This document shows, piece by piece, positions 13,901 to 25,587 of a stretch of 64,000 bases of DNA. Made by a program: the position numbers and the translations under genes. Positions within the stretch are counted from its first letter, which is position 1. Every line of letters begins with the position of its first letter. Source of the DNA: Apteryx mantelli (Eukaryota; Chordata; Aves; Apterygiformes; Apterygidae); contig NC_089981.1 of the NCBI RefSeq assembly GCF_036417845.1, forward strand, positions 451,501-515,500, written 5' to 3'. The notes beneath the pieces were generated by a model. That model ran no database searches, was not told the origin of the DNA, and saw only the letters and a program-made list of their open reading frames with translations.

Positions 13901-14378
13901 AATGAGTGACAGAAGAGGGAGATTTAACAGGAGAGGGACAGTTACTTTCCCTAGTGTTTGGGGGGCAAAAACATGGGTGTCTGTTCTCCAAGATTTCCTT
14001 TCCAGAACTTCAGGTTCTGTGTGTTGCACTGGAAGAGGCTACTCCTTTCAAATACTGAAGACGTAGCAGAAATGGCCATAAATTCAAATCACATTGCTTT
14101 TCTCCTCTTGAATATCTCTGAAAGCTTTTTCTCATCTTGACAGACTGGTGGTTTTCCTACATGAGCAAACGTTCCTAATAGAACAGAGAACTGCAATTCT
14201 GTGCCACGCACTCCTCAGGCAGGAGTCCTGTTTGTGCTTGGAACTTGCAAGTTAAAAGTCAGGATTCCTCCAGCTTTCAGCAGCAGAGGAACACAGTCTT
14301 TCAAGATAGAAGTTGCAGATACAACCAGTTAAAACTCCACCTAAAATCACTTCTAACAATTAAGTACCTTTCTGAATC
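10927..14378. other. Intergenic region between two OR pseudogenes
   Basis: No gene, recognisable repeat family or long open frame is supported. Only scattered short A/T-rich stretches are seen. Confidence 0.5.
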
Positions 14379-15400
14379 TCACCCTTGGAAGCGGATCAAA
14401 TCTTCCTTGGAAGTCCTACTCTTTGTACCAAGGTTTTGAAAAGTTTTCCCCAAACAAAGTTCTCTTTCTAACAAGTCTGCTGAAGTTTCTCTGATATGAC
14501 CTAAAACTCTCCTCAGAGCATCCTTCACCTCCTTATTCCTTAGGCTGTAGCTGATAAGATTCAGCACTGGAGTCACCACTGTAGAGAACAGAGAGGCCCA
14601 TTTATCTCAGTCCAATGAGTAGCTGCATGTTGGGCTACCGCACATAAAAACGGTGCTCCCATAAAACAAGAAGAGAGCTCTCAGATGGGAAGCACAGGTG
14701 GAGAAGGCTTTGCATCTGCCCTTGGAGGAGTGGATCCTCAGGGTGGTGGAGATGAGGTAGATGGAGGAGATGAGAATTGCCAGAGATGTGAAGATGCCAC
14801 GAAACACACCAAAAATGTGAAGTACCGTCTCTTTGCTATAGGTGTCAGAGCATGAAAGCTGGATCCTAGGGGGATGTCACAGAAATAATGACCGATAACA
14901 CCGAAGTCACAGAAAGAGAATGTGAAGGTGGAGATAGTTTGCGCAAGTGCGTGGACAAAGCCAGTGAAAGAGGAGATGATTACCATCTGTGTACAGGCTT
15001 TTGAGGACATGACAGTTGCATGAAGGAGAGGGTTACAGAGAGCCACATGCAGTCATATGCCATTACTGCCAGCAGGAGACACACAACACTAGCCATGAGG
15101 AGACAAGTGAATAGCTGTGCCACACAGGCACTGACTGAAATGGCTCTCCTCACTGCTGAAGAGTTCACCAGCAACCTTGGGGAGAGAGCTGAGGAGTAAC
15201 AGAAATCCACAGAAGCCAAGTTAGTTACTGAGGGAAAGGTACACAGTGTGTGAAACTGGGGGATCAACCTTCATCTACACGATCATTCCAAGATTCCCTA
15301 TTAATGTGCTTAAAAAAAAGCAGGTTACCTTCACCTCTTGGCTTTCTGTTAGTCCGGAGAGGATAAACTCAATGGCCACACAGTGATTCCTCTCAGGCAT
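14379..15400 (-). pseudogene. Olfactory receptor pseudogene, family 5/8/9-like
   Basis: Reading the minus strand from an ATG at 15,400, the product begins MPERNHCVAIEFILSGLT, a normal OR N-terminus. OR landmarks then follow in three different frames. They are LLAVMAYD (about 15,050-15,075), NPLLHATVMSSKACTQMV (about 14,985-15,037), GHYFCDIP (about 14,870-14,900), [12 protein letters not shown] (about 14,690-14,725) and the TM7 motif [21 protein letters not shown] (about 14,520-14,575). At least three frameshifts separate them, and DRY is degraded to DCM. The order matches a complete one-exon receptor, so this is a decayed former gene. Its DRF/NPL-type sequence is closer to the palindrome ORs than to the OR4-like genes. 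Confidence 0.85.
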
Positions 15401-17074
15401 GTTGCTAGCACACTCATATTGTCTCCCGAAAAGAAACTGGTTCAACACCTAGAAGTAATGGGAAACTGGCAACACACAATGGATTGTCTCAGTAGCCACA
15501 AGGAAGTGCGGAGCATTTTCCTCATAGCTTCTGACTAGACTTCTTTAATTACGCATTGAAATGACTTGTGATGCAAGGGAGTACTGTTCCTATTTTTCAG
15601 GTCAGATAAGAAAGCACAGAAAGATAAAATAATTTATTCAAAAGGCAACAGCAGCACTGTGAAGCACAAGTCCTAGTCTGGCACTACAATGGTTTTCGTG
15701 TGCCCTCTTTGTCCTTTTTTAAGGAAAAAAGTCTGCTTTTCTTGAGGACATCTATGGAGCACTCTTCTCCCCTCACTCGTGGCCACGGTTGGGTGTACAG
15801 TATCATCCGAATGGCCCACTCCAAGGGCAATGGCCCGCTTGTTCCTGAAGATACACGGTCTTGACACGAGTTCAGACATCATTCTTCCTGTATTGCAATC
15901 ACCAATACATTTTTTGCCTATTAGCTAACTCCCCCGGGCATTGGTAGCAGGGTAGTTAGAGCTCAGTATGGGCCACAAAGTCCGTTAACAGGGCAAAGCA
16001 GCCCCTGTTCAGCCTTGCTGAAATAGGAATATAATGGTTAGGCTGCAGCTGTGCCAACTTGCTAAGACCTGCCTTAATTACATGGACCTCCACCAGCCTG
16101 ACCTTTGGGACTGCAACTTGTAAACATACAAATAACAAATCCTTGTCCTGGCAGAAGAAAGTAAGAGTTTCCTCTCTTGAAAGAAATGGCAGCAAGCACT
16201 AAATGGCAACAGCAGCAGGAAAACTCAGCTTTGCATCTTCCCAAAGAGGAGGAGATACCACAAGATCCTCCAGGTTTGGCTGAGAAAGGATTTCTCATTT
16301 GCTTGCATCCCTGTTGTCAAGGAAAAGTGGCCATCTTCTGCTCAGGAATAAATTGGGAAGAGTCACCAAATGAAATACTTTCCATTTAGAGGGTGAAAAG
16401 TCTCATGCTAAAAGGGAAGGAATCCTGAACAAAAAGGGAATCAGTCATCCCTGTAAAGGTTCTACCAGCTTCACCTCACATGAAAAATTATTGTTAATCT
16501 ATTGGAGGTTACCAGTAACCTGGCTGACGCTCTCAAAGCGGAGTTCTTATCATGTGGGCGACTGAATGGAGGTTTCAATTCTTGCTGAGGTCTGTTTCTA
16601 GCATAGGCTTCAAGGTATTGCATATGTACAAAACTATTCTCTTACTGACCTGTTTCATCCAGAAAGGCAAGAGAAGATACTGTAGGTACCAAGCCAGTTT
16701 GTTCCCCCCTTGAGCCAAATCTTCAGAAGTACTTGCCCATTTCAAGAAGCAGACAGCAGGATTAAAACCAGCCTATAATGGTTAGGTACACAGTTTAAGT
16801 GAGCAAAATGCTTACCCTGCTTAGATGCACAAAAGACCAGACTGCCTTTACACACTGAGTTATCTTTGCATAGTTGGCTGTTGTTTATCTCCAACCTACC
16901 CAACCTTTTCTGCCCTAAAGCACAGCAACTAGCCCAGCTAATTTTCAGAAAAGGGCTTCAATGAGCTTGCTATCAACAGGTTGCTCTCTTCCATGGACTA
17001 CTTGGGAAACTGAAGGAGGAAATTTCCCTCTCCTGCCCCAACGTGAGTGATCAAACACCGGATTAGGTGCAAAT
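15401..17074. other. Intergenic region, nothing recognised
   Basis: No coding region or repeat family is recognised. Open frames at 15,673-15,882 and 15,956-16,389 are short and lack domains. Confidence 0.5.
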
Positions 17075-17220
17075 TTGTAGAATCTCCATCTGTGCTGACA
17101 TTTAAAATTCAACGGGATCGGGCCGGAGCAATCTGATCTGACTGAACCTGCTTTGAGGAGGAGGTTGGACTTGATGACCTCCAGAAATCCTTCCCAACCT
17201 AAATTATTCTATGATTCTAT
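17075..17220 (+). mobile_element. CR1 LINE 3' end fragment
   Basis: The stretch reads as the last codons and 3' UTR of an avian CR1, with GAACCTGCTTTGAGGAGGAG, GGTTGGACTTGATGACCTCC and CCTTCCCAACCTAAATTATT. It ends in the octamer tail ATTCTATGATTCTAT. The element is strongly 5'-truncated, as is usual for CR1, and supports an avian host. It is moderately diverged. Confidence 0.9.
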
Positions 17221-20200
17221 CTGCAGATTGAAAATGATCTTTTTCATCTCTAAAATGAAGAAATAGGCCTACCTTCCTTGCATGAGGGTGCGAGATATTT
17301 TATGCCGTATTGAGCCCAGAAATAAACTCTTACTTCAAAAGCTACAAACATTTCATGTACCTTCGTAAGAGTGAGTAGCTTCCTTCTTCACTACAAAGAC
17401 ATCTTACTGAAACAAATCAGAAGATTTATCTAAATAGAAAAACTTTAGGACTTCAGACTTGCAATAGAGCCCCTCCCTGCTCCAGACAAATGCCCAGATA
17501 AAGGTTATTTGCTGAGAAGTTTGCAGAACTATGCAATTCAGTACTGCCTTTAGAGCAACAGCTCATTCTTTTCCCTATATGTTGCAGCTGACCTGCAGCC
17601 TGGGCGTTGTGAAACATTAGTGGAGTGACACGCTGAGAAACAACTTCAATATGAAATGTGATATTCTAACACTCAGCTTGCCGCTTTGGAATTCTTTCTT
17701 CAGAAAAATGGTGTTACTGAAGTACTTGGTGTATTTATGACTCTCGATGCAGTTTAATGTCTGTAAATTAGATCTCCTGCAAGACACCAGGCCTTAATTA
17801 GGAGTCTCAGCAGATGCACTGTAATGAAGAATCTTTCTGTGAATTAATTTCCCCTACCCTTGGTTAGGGGTCTAGTCAACATCTATTCTGGGCTCCCCCT
17901 ATAGACAAAGGAAGCAATATCACCTTCAAAGGACAATTCATCCCATCTTAAGATAAGTGTGATAAGCAGAAGGAATCATCCTCTAAGGGTGTCTTTATTG
18001 TCATTGATTATAGGACATGCCCGTCTCATTCCCTGCCCTTACTACTTTTTACTAGTGAAACTGATGACATAAGTGTCCTAGCAAATTCAGTGAACCCTGG
18101 TCTGTCCCTATCAACTCACAAACAAAGCTTAACAAAGCTTTAGACCGCAAACTTTAACACAAATTCTTTTAATAATAATAAGACCGTATTCATGTAAATA
18201 GCAGTACAGTGTAAGATATCAGAGGAATCAGTTCTGCTTATCTGACTCTGAAGAGCTGCAGTGCAACTCTGTGGAGTTGAAGTATGCCATCTGAATGTGA
18301 ATCTATCTCTGTTATTAATTATGATCAAACTTGATAATTCTTCCTCTCATTAAAATGCACAGTCCTGATACACAGTTAGCTGGTTTTTCCACAGAAGACT
18401 CCTGTTGTCTCTAGTAACACATCCACCCTTGGACTCGTGTCCTTTGTTAGATAACCTCTTTGTCTCATGGACCATCTAGTTTCAGGCAGCCTGCTCAGCT
18501 GTGGAGCAGATATTTTGCTGTGATAACCTGTTCATCTGTGGACCATCCAGGCTCAGATTATGTGTCCATCCATCGGGGTAGATTTTTCTTCAAATGCAGA
18601 TAGAAAATTCTTCAAGTAGGTAATCGCTGGTGATTTGCTTAGAGTTCTGGTGCCTCTGCCTTAACACTGCCTTTGCACTTGCACCTAATCCCACATATAT
18701 TTTTCTTCTAAGATCCTTGAATAATTAACTCTTTTGAAGAAAAGAAAAATAATGGTCTATTGGAAGATGTTGACATAGATATCATGCTTTAGTAAACAGT
18801 TTGCCATTAACCTCTCTCTGTTCTTGCAATATCACTGGACACTTATTGAAATTACTTTACGATAAGATGATGAAGAAAGCTGTTCAGGGAAGCTGAGGAG
18901 CCTTTGAGACATATGAACAAAGACCCTTCCCCTGATTCTGGCAGGAGTTTAAGGACATCTCTACCTGCCAGAAAAGCTAGCTTATTTGTGTTACTTCGAG
19001 GGCTTAGAGGTTGTTTGACAAACTGTTGGCCTTCAGAGCAGAGAGCTGAACTGGGTTACTCAGCTGAAGAGCGAACTGCTCTGACTGTCCCTAGCAGGGA
19101 AAGTCATCAGTGGGGCTTAGGCAGGCAGAAATGTCCCAGGTAACGGAGCCTTGGTTAGACTGTGCTTACAGTGGCTGCTCGTGTTGTGGAGTGGGGGTGA
19201 CTCCTGGGACAATGAATGTGCAGTGCCATGTGTAAGATGATGAGTGAGGGAAGCTCGTCTGTTTGGGCTGCACCGTGAGGTCTGCAATGTATTTGCATTG
19301 GACCGAGTCCTCTTCCAGACTGGATTAGACTGGCAATGTAATGGCTTCCGGAGTTCTCGTCTAGACTATATGAAAGCCATGGTGGTCAGGAGATAGCTGG
19401 GTTAAAAGTGGATCAACAGGTATTGCTTGTCTGGGTTATTTATCGTTCTTTGCTGTAGTCCTCTCTCACAGTTTAGTCAGGAATATCTGAAACCTCCACG
19501 GTATTCTCGGAAGCATGAAAATGTTTGCTTGCAGAAAATTTGTACTTCTAGATCCTGCCAGAGTTGCTCTGGGAACTGACTGGTTATTGTTTAATAACAC
19601 CTGTCAGTCTTAATGATAAAGCTATGGATATGGAAGAGTGGAACATATTTCTTCCTCAGACACTACATTTACACACTAAGGGGTCTAAGTGGTTCAGGAT
19701 GGGCAGAATGGGTTGCTCTGAGTGATGACCCCCAGTGAGAGGGAGTGTAGCTTTTTATGGGACCTTTACTTGCAGTCCTTCCTAAGGATAGGGAAAAATG
19801 GTTTTACACCCATTTGTCTAATAACTCTGTGTATTGCGGCAGTGTTATAGCAGGTTCCGTTTCCTTCTCTGTGCTACTTCCATGGTCATGTGACTGAAGT
19901 CTTTCTCTACTGAAGCCAGTGGCTTTTTGTTCTCTGAGAGCCAGCTCCCTGAGTCAGCTGGAATGTGATCCAAAACCAGAACTCAGGGCAGCATTAAGCT
20001 GCATTAACGTGGACTTGAAATAATTCCATAAACCTGAGCTGGTCACTCTACACTCTTCCTGTAATTCATAGATATAAATATAGACCTTTCAAGGGAGACA
20101 GAGACAGGTGTGATCAATCTCTCTTCCAAAACTATGGAGGCAAACAGACTTTTATTTGCCTTCATGAGCTATAGAAAGAGCCTACAAGTTTGGTTTATGC

Positions 20201-20740
20201 TTTGGCAGCTCATTAACAAAAGTCTAAACTTAAGTAAGATGAATCCCAGCCTCAGCATTTGTAAAAAATTCTTCTGTGTGCACATTTTTAGCCTGCGATG
20301 CATGTGAATTGGTTCAAGGATATTCATCCACAACAAAAGGGTAGGCTGTCCCTCAGGACCACCTGCTGTGTGGTAACTTTGTTCTTGCATCGAGGACTCG
20401 AGTCGCCCACATCACTAATACTGTAAAGAGTTTAAGGTGCCTGATGAATGTGACCCGGTTTTACTGAATGGTTAATGATCACCTTCAGACTGTGAGTCAG
20501 GAAAAAAAAGACTACAAGGATGTATGAGGTAAGGGAATGGAAACAAAACATGGAAGCGATACTGCTGAAGTGGTACTAGTTAGCAACAGTTGAAAACAAA
20601 GCTGGGATGTCTTCAAGGCATCAAACTTGAAAGTAAAAACTTAGGTGAAAATAATCACCGTCAAAAGTGTCACAACTGTACTTTCTCACAGTAAAGCTGT
20701 AGCTCTTGCTATTACAGAAAAGTTTTTAATATTTAATATT
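17221..20740. other. Intergenic region, nothing recognised
   Basis: I see no gene or classified repeat. A short TTTAATATTTAATATT-type AT-rich repeat lies at about 20,725-20,760. Confidence 0.45.
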
Positions 20741-20759
20741 TATTTTTAATATTTAATAT

Positions 20760-21245
20760 TACTACTGTTTTCAGGGTCTAAGGGCACTAATAGGCCTTAA
20801 TGGGCCTGATCATCCTCGCCTGAGGCATCCACTTGCACCTCCTGCCCATGGGCCCAGGAGCCCCATTTAAGCCCAACCCTGGGCCTTCAGTTTCTGTCTG
20901 AGCTACCCTAGAGGAGCACTGATCTCCAGCTCAGCTCAGCGTGCAGACTCCATTGCTCTGGACCCTGCCCTGTGGACTGACTTCCCAGCTTGACCCTGGA
21001 CCTGTCTTGTCACTTTGGGCCTGCCCAGTAGGCACTGGACTCTCTCTGTCCCTGGTTACCTGATCCTGGCTCTGACCCGCAGGCTGACTTCTCAGCTTGA
21101 CCTCATACCTGCTTCATCACCGTGAACTCTCCTGGTCATCCGGACTCTTGGTTGAACTCGGCTACCATCTCTAGGTCTTCTCTGCCCACCTGGCTCAGGG
21201 CCAGAGGGACAGGCCCTGGCTGCAGCCTCCTGAGCTTATCATTCT
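20760..21245. repeat. GC-rich repeat-like block, unclassified
   Basis: About 480 bases that are clearly more GC-rich than the surrounding AT-rich DNA. Two partly similar segments occur in tandem: CTGACTTCCCAGCTTGACC (about 20,979) and CTGACTTCTCAGCTTGACC (about 21,087). Both are followed by an ACCTG...TCATCAC/TGTCACT-like stretch. An ATTTAAGCCC motif near 20,863 could be a weak TATA-like box. The composition and sharp edges suggest an inserted repeat, such as an LTR or satellite-like unit, but I do not recognise the family and no target-site duplication was found. Confidence 0.4.
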
Positions 21246-24201
21246 ACACATCCTGAATAGGGAAAAGGAAGGAAAAAATGGGCACTTCTATGGCATAACT
21301 CATCTCATCATGTAGCAGATGTCTAAGATACTCACATGAACCATTCTGTAAAAACACCTGTTACTTTTTTTTTCCTCCCCCTCCCTATTGAGAAGAAACT
21401 AAGATGGAAGACAGAAACGAAGGCATGCTTAAAGGTATATCTCTAGGTGAGATGAATTCCATAAGCAGGCATATGCATGTAGAGCTACTCCAGATTTATT
21501 ACAAATAAACCAACTATTCCTTCACTGCCATATTTATAACTGTGATACTAATATTTTTTTTAATTCAGAAAAGGATATTAAAGTCCACTGGTTGGATTCC
21601 AACTCTTTCCAGTCAACTTGATGGCATTCTACTAGACAAATGTCTAATAGAAAACATTCTTTGATTAATTCTGCCCTTTTTTGCACCAAACAAAGCTCCA
21701 TTCACACTCATAACAAACTGACTGTCTGACTAGTAGGTACATGGACGTATGAATTCATGAGCTGACTTTTGAAGGTGTGCAGCATATACAAAGTTACCTG
21801 TGAAGACAGAAATGGATGGTCAGCATCTCTGGGGAAAATAAGGTTTCAAATGCATTTGTCTGCATGGGATTACAATGATATTCCAGAGTAGATCTCAACT
21901 GCACTTAAACTCCACGACTATGAAAAGAGTTAAATTCATATCCATTTTCACTTATCATGTCTTTATTAAACCAAAGGTAAGTAACTGCAATTTGTTTGCA
22001 CAGAACAACACATCACTACAATCTGCTGCTGCTGTATCAATTCTATCAATAAATTGGACATACAAGCCACAAAGAACACGTGTGAAAATGAGGCTATTCT
22101 AGGATTCCTAGACTGTAACATTCTAGTTCCACATTGTCCTGAAATGATGTTTTGCTAAATTTCAGTCTACTTTTAAATAGAAACAGACTTTATCTCTGTT
22201 ATTTCTGTTTTGTATAACAGAGATGGTCTCTTTCCAAAATGTTGAGAAGATTTGGATTTATTCCACTCTTGCTAATACCCAGCACTCTGAAAAAGAAGGA
22301 GATCTGAACAGGCTTTCGTCTGGTTAACGATGGAGCTTCTATATGTGTGTATAGACATCTGGAGATCAAGGGTCTATAAGCAAATCTGGTAAATAATCCA
22401 GTCGTTATTGGGAAAAAAAACCCAAAAAACTTGCAAGCAATTACATAGCAACTTATGCTTGGATCATACAAGAACTTCCAAAGTGAACACAGATGTTACT
22501 TCCCAGTTGAGAAAGCAAGCAACTCCACCTGTGTTGAAATCCAGGGTTATAGCAGGCAGGATTAAGTAGTGGGTGTAAGAAAATGAATGGCCATCCTTCA
22601 TAGCAAAGAAACTAGAGATGGGAAATAGATCTTTCAACCACTAATTTCTAAGCCCAGGAAAATGCAAATTTCATACTAACCACTGTAACTAGTAAATCCC
22701 CTCCTACGCAATGTAAGAGTTAGAAAAAAGAAAAAGAGAAGTACTTTTTTTTTAAATTTGATCTTAGTATGTAATATGGCTCAGATATCTTTCTCAGCTC
22801 CAATATTTCAGGATACATGAGAAAGTAACCGGGTTATAATTACACTCACTGGCTTGGATTCCCCAGTTTGAAGGACAAGATGTGAGGTTTGTGCTGTCTG
22901 TGCTTTGGCTGTCTATGATATAAGGTATATGATCTCAGAAGTAATTGACTTCACCTAAGCTCTGCATCTCGTGTTCTTCATAGTTTACAAAGAAGATTCA
23001 TGGATCCCGGGCTATGAAGATGTCTCTTCTAAGAAAAGATGAACGGTGCCCAAGAAGTGCCCCCCCCCCTTTTTTTTTTTAAACCTTAAAGGAAGATTAG
23101 ATTGGTGAGGTCAGATGGACTCAAATCTGCTGCAGAGGTTTAAATTTGGGTAAGATAAATCAATGTGCCCACCTATGACTGGAATAAGGTGGGACAGCCT
23201 TTTGCTCAAGCCTATGACTAGATGCATAGTCAACTATCTGAAAAGAGCATGTCGGATATTTTTGTGCCACAACACTCAGATATGATGCAATGCAATGTTG
23301 TTCAGTACAATATAATTACAAGATAATACATTAAAACAAGTAGCAGCAGTAAACAATAAGTATCACCTATTTACAAAATAGAAGCTCTCCAAATGATGTG
23401 TATATATAACTGATGGTATTATCAACAAACATTGAAAAACGGAAACTTTCTCAACCATCTTACTTATTTAGAATCCCCATTTTCAAACAAATAGATAGGG
23501 TCCAAAAACTTTCTCAGCTCTGTGGACATGCTATGATCGTGCTTTGCCACCAGATGGCGAAGGCACAAACCTGAGTGTATATAAATGTGTATTCACTGGT
23601 GCTGATGTTTTCCGGTAAGTTGAAGATGGCTATTTTATTTGTTGGATTTTCTTTAGCCATAGTAGGGCGCTACATTTTAAAAAACTTTTCTGAAAATTGT
23701 CATAATTCTCCTGCACAAGTTAATTATGAAAAATCATACAAGGGGACATCCATAAGTAAAGGAGGAAGTGACACAATCCAGTATTATAGCTGGGGAGGCA
23801 GCGCAAGTATTTTGGGAAGCAGAGTAAAGGGAAGACAAGAGGATTTTCTTCTGTGAGGTGAACTGAATAACCGTGAAACTTCCACCTTGCAGTAATTAAG
23901 TTACTGTGCTCCTTCAGCAAATTATCCGTTATGAACGTATTAATTATGTCACCAAATACATCAAAAGTTCAACATCTGCCAACAAGAGAAATACAGGGAG
24001 TTACATTATCTGTTTGTGTTAGAGTAACTGACTCTTAGGATTCAGTTCATCTCGCCTAAATTCAGGCATCCTACTGAAGGACCTCATGCTGGTGCCTAGG
24101 TGGTTTGAGATCTCTCAGCAGAGATAAGAGGGAGAAATTAGGGAGGATTGTGGGTGAAAACGCTCATGTCATCTACCAGGAAGCACCTAAAAGCTTTGTC
24201 T

Positions 24202-24283
24202 GAATCTAATCTAGTCATCTAAACCCGCTCTGTACTCAATGGAGAGAGACAGGCAGTTCCTGGAGATGATTCAACCCGTCCTA
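24202..24283 (+). repeat. Diverged direct repeat, copy 1 of 2
   Basis: Shares AATCTAATCTAGT, then CTCAATGGAGAGAGACAGGC and GGAGATGATTCA-like sequence, with 24,854-24,935. About two-thirds of positions agree by eye. It is probably a copy of an old dispersed repeat rather than a local duplication. The family is not recognised. Confidence 0.45.
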
Positions 24284-24853
24284 AGGAAGAAGCGCTCTGT
24301 GAAGATGCTAACTTCTTTCTCTCTGATGAACACAGAGGAAGCCTGATTAGCTTTAAATAGGTCACTTGCATACAGCTAAAGCTCAGTAAGGAAGTCTTCC
24401 TGTATGTTTTCCCCAAGTGTTTCACACCTATGAGCATTTGAAAGAGTAATCATGGAGCCTGGCCTCCTGCATTGCTGTGGTATGGAAATATGGTGTGATG
24501 GCATGGCGCAGAACTGCAGGCTTGGGAGGGTAAGGCTGGTGGATTTCCAGGGCAGGGTTTTTGTTTTTTTACACATGCACATGCAATTTCACACATGCTT
24601 TCTCCATGCCATGTTGATTAGGCTCCATGCATCCCAGATTTTGGGATGTGCAAAGTTTACTGTGCACATAAAGACAGTCAGAACAGCACACGGTGCAGCT
24701 CAGTGTGATATTTCAGAGAATGTGAAATGCATCTCCTGGACAGAGCTGTGCAGTAGATCCAGACCCATCATGGATCTTGAGCACATGCCACATGTCTATA
24801 CAGCAGATGGGATTCATCTCCCTGCAGTTAAGCTATTTAAAAGTTAGGTGACT

Positions 24854-24935
24854 AAATCTAATCTAGTTGTCTAAGCTGCCTTTGTAGTAAAGGAAGGAGA
24901 CAGGCCATTCAAGAAGATAATTCATCATCTCTCTC
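24854..24935 (+). repeat. Diverged direct repeat, copy 2 of 2
   Basis: Second copy of the element at 24,202-24,283, in the same orientation and about 650 bases downstream. It has AAATCTAATCTAGT, AAGGAAGGAGACAGGCC and AAGATAATTCATC. Confidence 0.45.
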
Positions 24936-25546
24936 TTGCAAACTCATCTTACAGGGACGTGGGACATTTTCCATTTCCACTCATTTCCTGCTGGTATTTT
25001 AAATGCTATCTTAAATTTGCCCTCACTCCCACACCTGCAGAAAGAGAAGGAAGGTCAGAAGCAGTGGGGGAGTCATTGATATTCCTGGTGGAGGCTGCTC
25101 TCCAAAGATCTCCCATCTTTGGGCAAATAGTGTTTCTCTTCAATGGTGAATTCCTACTTTTCTAATCTTCCTTTTGCATGAGAGAGCAATGTTGAAACAC
25201 TGAAATGTCTTCTGGGTCAATTATGCTAAATTTCAATTGAGAAAAATCAAAATGCTTCACTTTGATCATTTTGAATCATTTAATTTCAATAAAGAAATTA
25301 TTAGATATTTCGGAATGTATATCATAAAACATTGTGATACAGTCATATAATATGTAATAACAGAGTGTGTTTTAAATTAAATGAAACCAGACAAGAAAGT
25401 AGGTATGAAAAATGCTTTGGAAACTGGAAGTGCTTCTCCATCTCAAATGTAACAATGGATCAAAGTCAAACTATACCAGCTGACTAGCTGGGCAGTTGGT
25501 TTAAAAGGAAGTGCTAAAAACATGGGACTAGGAGCACTTACAGAGA

Positions 25547-25551
<5 letters not shown>

Positions 25552-25587
<36 letters not shown>
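25552..25587. repeat. (GATT)n microsatellite
   Basis: About eight or nine GATT units in intergenic DNA, ending in a short T run. Confidence 0.95.

Noticed and set aside
24452-24847. 131-codon frame in intergenic DNA
   Set aside because: No recognisable domain; composition looks like chance translation of noncoding DNA next to old repeat copies.
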